Positions 13,688 through 15,333 of a DNA stretch of 15,333 nt are shown here, in pieces. The stretch is from the NCBI GenBank assembly GCA_021736615.1, contig JAIPFN010000128.1, positions 1 to 15,333 on the forward strand. The letters run 5' to 3'. A program made the position numbers and the translations under genes. How positions within the stretch are numbered: position 1 is the first letter of the stretch; the number at the start of each line of letters is the position of its first letter. Under the pieces are notes generated by a model that did no database searches, had not been told where the DNA came from, and saw only the letters and a list, made by a program, of their open reading frames with translations. Source of the stretch: Phycisphaerae bacterium. GTDB lineage: Bacteria > Planctomycetota > Phycisphaerae > Sedimentisphaerales > Anaerohalosphaeraceae.

Positions 13688-14641
13688 ATGTCTGACTTTC
13701 TTGATGATGTTGGCGCTGGCCAGTTTCTGCACGAGGCGATGGCGGCTATCTTTGAGATTTTTATTGTTCACGAAGACCTCGAATACGCCGATCAGGCTTC
13801 GATGGCGGCGTTCAGGATGATAGACAAGCTCGAGTCGCGATTAAGCCGTTTTGTCGAAAACAGCGATATTTCACGCATTAACAACCTAAAGGCAGGGCAG
13901 TCCACCGTTGTCGGAATGGAGACATTTGAGTGCCTTGAAATATGTCAGCAGGTTAATAAAGATACTTTCGGGGCGTTCGATATTACCGTCGGTTCGCTTT
14001 ATAGGTGCTGGCTCAATAAAGACAAGTCATTGCGAAAGCCCACCGCCGATGAACTCGCCGCCGCCAAACAAAATACCGGCATGCACCTTTTGCACCTGGA
14101 TGAAGACGAAATGACAGCAACGGTGCTCGCAGACGGTGTGAGCCTTGACCTTGGAGCCATCGGCAAGGGGTTCGCTCTCGACAAAGCTGCCGAGGTGCTT
14201 GAGGAATGGAGCATTTCGACGGCATTTCTCCATGGAGCCGGTAGTACCGTTCTGGGTATGGAAAAACCGAAGGGCACCAAAGGCTGGCCGATAACGATGA
14301 GCCTCCTTGATGATCTCTGGAAGAAGGATAAATCCGCCGAATCAAAAATTGAAACCCTTCAAATATACGATGTTTATAACTCAGCTCTTAGCGGTTCAAA
14401 TCTCGAAGTCGGAAGTCACGTCATTGAACCGCGACTCGCAAAACCGGTCGAGGCAAATATCGCTGCCTGGGCCGTAACGAAAACCGCGGCGCTGGCCGAC
14501 GCTCTTTCAACGTCACTGCTGGTTATGACCGACGAAGAAACGAAAAAATACTTCAAAAAACATAAAAAACAGAAGGGAATGGTCATTTCCCTCGATTCAG
14601 GCGATTCATACAAAATCAAAAAGTATGGAGAATGGAAGTAA
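13688..14641 (+). CDS. apbE: Divergent ApbE-family FAD:protein FMN transferase, no signal peptide
   Basis: This protein has 317 residues. ATG 13688 is chosen; a TTG at 13664 would extend the frame by eight residues without a better ribosome binding site (AGG at 13679-13681 serves ATG). ApbE proteins transfer FMN from FAD to a Thr of target proteins such as Rnf and Nqr subunits. Blocks in order are LESRLSRFVENSDISRIN (48-65), GAFDITVG (95-102), LDLGAIGKGFALD (153-165), HGAGSTVLGM (182-191), HVIEP (244-248) and ADALSTSLLVM (270-280). The metal-site Asp of the ADAL block is kept, while the usual GGD and HIIDP blocks are altered to GAG and HVIEP. There is no signal peptide or lipobox, whereas most ApbE proteins are exported, so a cytoplasmic target is likely. 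It is 42 bases after the lipoprotein and 222 bases before an HdrA-like flavoprotein. Confidence 0.82.
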   Translation: MSDFLDDVGAGQFLHEAMAAIFEIFIVHEDLEYADQASMAAFRMIDKLESRLSRFVENSDISRINNLKAGQSTVVGMETFECLEICQQVNKDTFGAFDITVGSLYRCWLNKDKSLRKPTADELAAAKQNTGMHLLHLDEDEMTATVLADGVSLDLGAIGKGFALDKAAEVLEEWSISTAFLHGAGSTVLGMEKPKGTKGWPITMSLLDDLWKKDKSAESKIETLQIYDVYNSALSGSNLEVGSHVIEPRLAKPVEANIAAWAVTKTAALADALSTSLLVMTDEETKKYFKKHKKQKGMVISLDSGDSYKIKKYGEWK

Positions 14642-14680
14642 TTGCTTTAAACGCGAAAAATTAGTACCCTTAAGGTTGTA

Positions 14681-14782
14681 ATGCGATTTATTTTAACTTC
14701 CGAATCAAAATTACTAGAATTATTCTGGCATTTTTTAGCACTTTCCACTAATCTACTCGTAGCCCTTATGTTTTGTGGTTAA
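14681..14782 (+). CDS. Possible 33-residue hydrophobic small protein or leader peptide
   Basis: ATG 14681 follows AAGG (14672-14675) by five bases and the frame closes at TAA 14780-14782. The peptide has nine leucines in 33 residues. Residues 14-32 (LFWHFLALSTNLLVALMFC) could form one membrane helix. A terminator-like hairpin begins eight bases after the stop codon. It could be a small membrane protein, an attenuator leader peptide for the HdrA-like gene, or a chance ORF in AT-rich sequence. No homologue is recognised. Confidence 0.25.
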   Translation: MRFILTSESKLLELFWHFLALSTNLLVALMFCG

Positions 14783-14789
14783 GGTGGGT

Positions 14790-14820
14790 GCATACGTCTG
14801 TTTTGTATGCCTTTTTCTTT
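14790..14820 (+). terminator. Intrinsic terminator or attenuator before the HdrA-like gene
   Basis: GCATAC (14790-14795) pairs with GTATGC (14805-14810) around a 9-base loop and is followed by CTTTTTCTTT. It lies about 150 bases downstream of the ApbE stop codon and 44 bases before the HdrA-like ATG, so it could end the ApbE transcript or attenuate the next gene. Six pairs is short but the tail is good. The rest of the 222-base spacer holds only the small ORF and a short palindrome at 14714-14728. Confidence 0.55.
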
Positions 14821-14863
14821 AAATATATTTCCGGGTATTTTTATCTATAGACTGCGGTTTTCA

Positions 14864-15333
14864 ATGAATGTAGATTCTCAAAAAAATGGTTCTGTAATGG
14901 TTGTCGGCGGTGGAATTGCCGGCATTCAATCCGCCCTTGACCTTGCCGACTCCGGCTATAAGGTTTATCTCGTCGAGTCCAGCACGGCTATCGGCGGCAG
15001 GATGGCTCAACTCGATAAGACCTTCCCAACTAACGACTGCTCTATGTGTACCATCTCCCCGCGTCTTGTCGCGGCAGGGACGCACCGCAACATCGAGATC
15101 ATCACAAATGCAGAGCTCACAAAGCTGGAAGGACCAGTCGGCAATTTTAATGCTACGGTCACTGTTAAGGCAAATTTCGTCGATCAGGAAAAGTGTACCG
15201 GTTGTGGTGAATGCGCCCAGAGTTGCCCGGTCAAGATCGAAGACGAGTACAACCAGGAACTCGGTGCTCGCAAAGCCATCTTCAAAAAATATCCCCAGGC
15301 CGTTCCTAACAAGTTTTCCATGAGCCGCCTTGG
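14864..15333 (+). CDS. HdrA-like FAD/iron-sulfur protein, N-terminal part (3' truncated)
   Basis: The frame is open from ATG 14864 to the window end (156 complete codons). VMVVGGGIAGIQSALDLADS (residues 11-30) is a dinucleotide-binding loop for FAD. IGGRMAQLDKTFPTNDCSMC follows, with the DCSxC cysteine motif characteristic of HdrA. Around residues 108-120, CTGCGECAQSCP is a C-x2-C-x2-C-x3-C-P [4Fe-4S] ferredoxin motif. HdrA is the flavin-bifurcating/electron-confurcating subunit of heterodisulfide reductase; in bacteria it partners Mvh-, Flox- or Qmo-type modules rather than methanogenesis enzymes. Which partner applies here lies outside the window. There is no good Shine-Dalgarno for ATG 14864; an in-frame ATG at 14897 is an alternative start that would remove 11 residues before the FAD loop. 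Confidence 0.88.
   Translation, partial: MNVDSQKNGSVMVVGGGIAGIQSALDLADSGYKVYLVESSTAIGGRMAQLDKTFPTNDCSMCTISPRLVAAGTHRNIEIITNAELTKLEGPVGNFNATVTVKANFVDQEKCTGCGECAQSCPVKIEDEYNQELGARKAIFKKYPQAVPNKFSMSRL

Noticed and set aside
14714..14728. Palindrome around AGAAT-T-ATTCT as an operator
   Set aside because: Only five base pairs per arm in AT-rich sequence and inside the possible small ORF; no regulator in the window to link to it.
14901..15323. Plus-strand open frame of 140 codons near the window end
   Set aside because: It is another frame of the HdrA-like gene. The real frame starts at 14864 and shows FAD and iron-sulfur motifs.

Overview
The window is a stretch of chromosome with every recognisable gene on the + strand. 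Three Tat-exported Gfo/Idh/MocA oxidoreductases, two xylose-isomerase-like TIM barrels, a ThuA-HEAT fusion, a DUF6807 lipoprotein and a bacterial HdrA together suggest an anaerobic, polysaccharide-degrading member of the Planctomycetota, most likely Phycisphaerae/Sedimentisphaerales. Verrucomicrobiota/Kiritimatiellota-type bacteria are an alternative. This is a judgement from gene content; there is no marker gene to settle it.

Region 1 (1-8735) is a carbohydrate-modification cluster. It holds the 3' end of a sugar phosphate isomerase/epimerase, a Tat-signal Gfo/Idh/MocA protein (GTG start at 502), an exported ThuA-HEAT protein (1873), a second Tat Gfo/Idh/MocA protein (4776), a Sec-exported isomerase/epimerase (6166) and a third Tat Gfo/Idh/MocA protein (7266). 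It closes at a strong intrinsic terminator (8698-8735). Region 2 (8853-10252) is one CodB-like NCS1 permease with the best ribosome binding site in the window and its own terminator. Region 3 is a DUF6807 lipoprotein (10274-11266), whose family commonly travels with the region 1 enzymes.

Region 4 (11310-14641) looks unrelated to sugar catabolism: an Agl23-like (TIGR03663) membrane glycosyltransferase, a CsgG/LpoB-like lipoprotein with a glycine zipper behind a good sigma70-type promoter, and a divergent cytoplasmic ApbE (FAD:protein FMN transferase). Region 5 is a 222-base spacer with a possible 33-codon hydrophobic ORF and a terminator-like hairpin, followed by the start of an HdrA-type flavin/iron-sulfur protein that runs off the end of the window.

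The working model for regions 1-3 is inference. Exported oxidoreductases would oxidise a glycoside to a keto-sugar, exported TIM-barrel enzymes would act on that intermediate, and the permease would import a small product. This resembles known 3-keto-glycoside chemistry, but in a largely exported form. A second theme is non-coding: short AT-rich arrays with a 7-bp period precede four of the genes. No tRNA, rRNA, CRISPR array or insertion sequence was seen.
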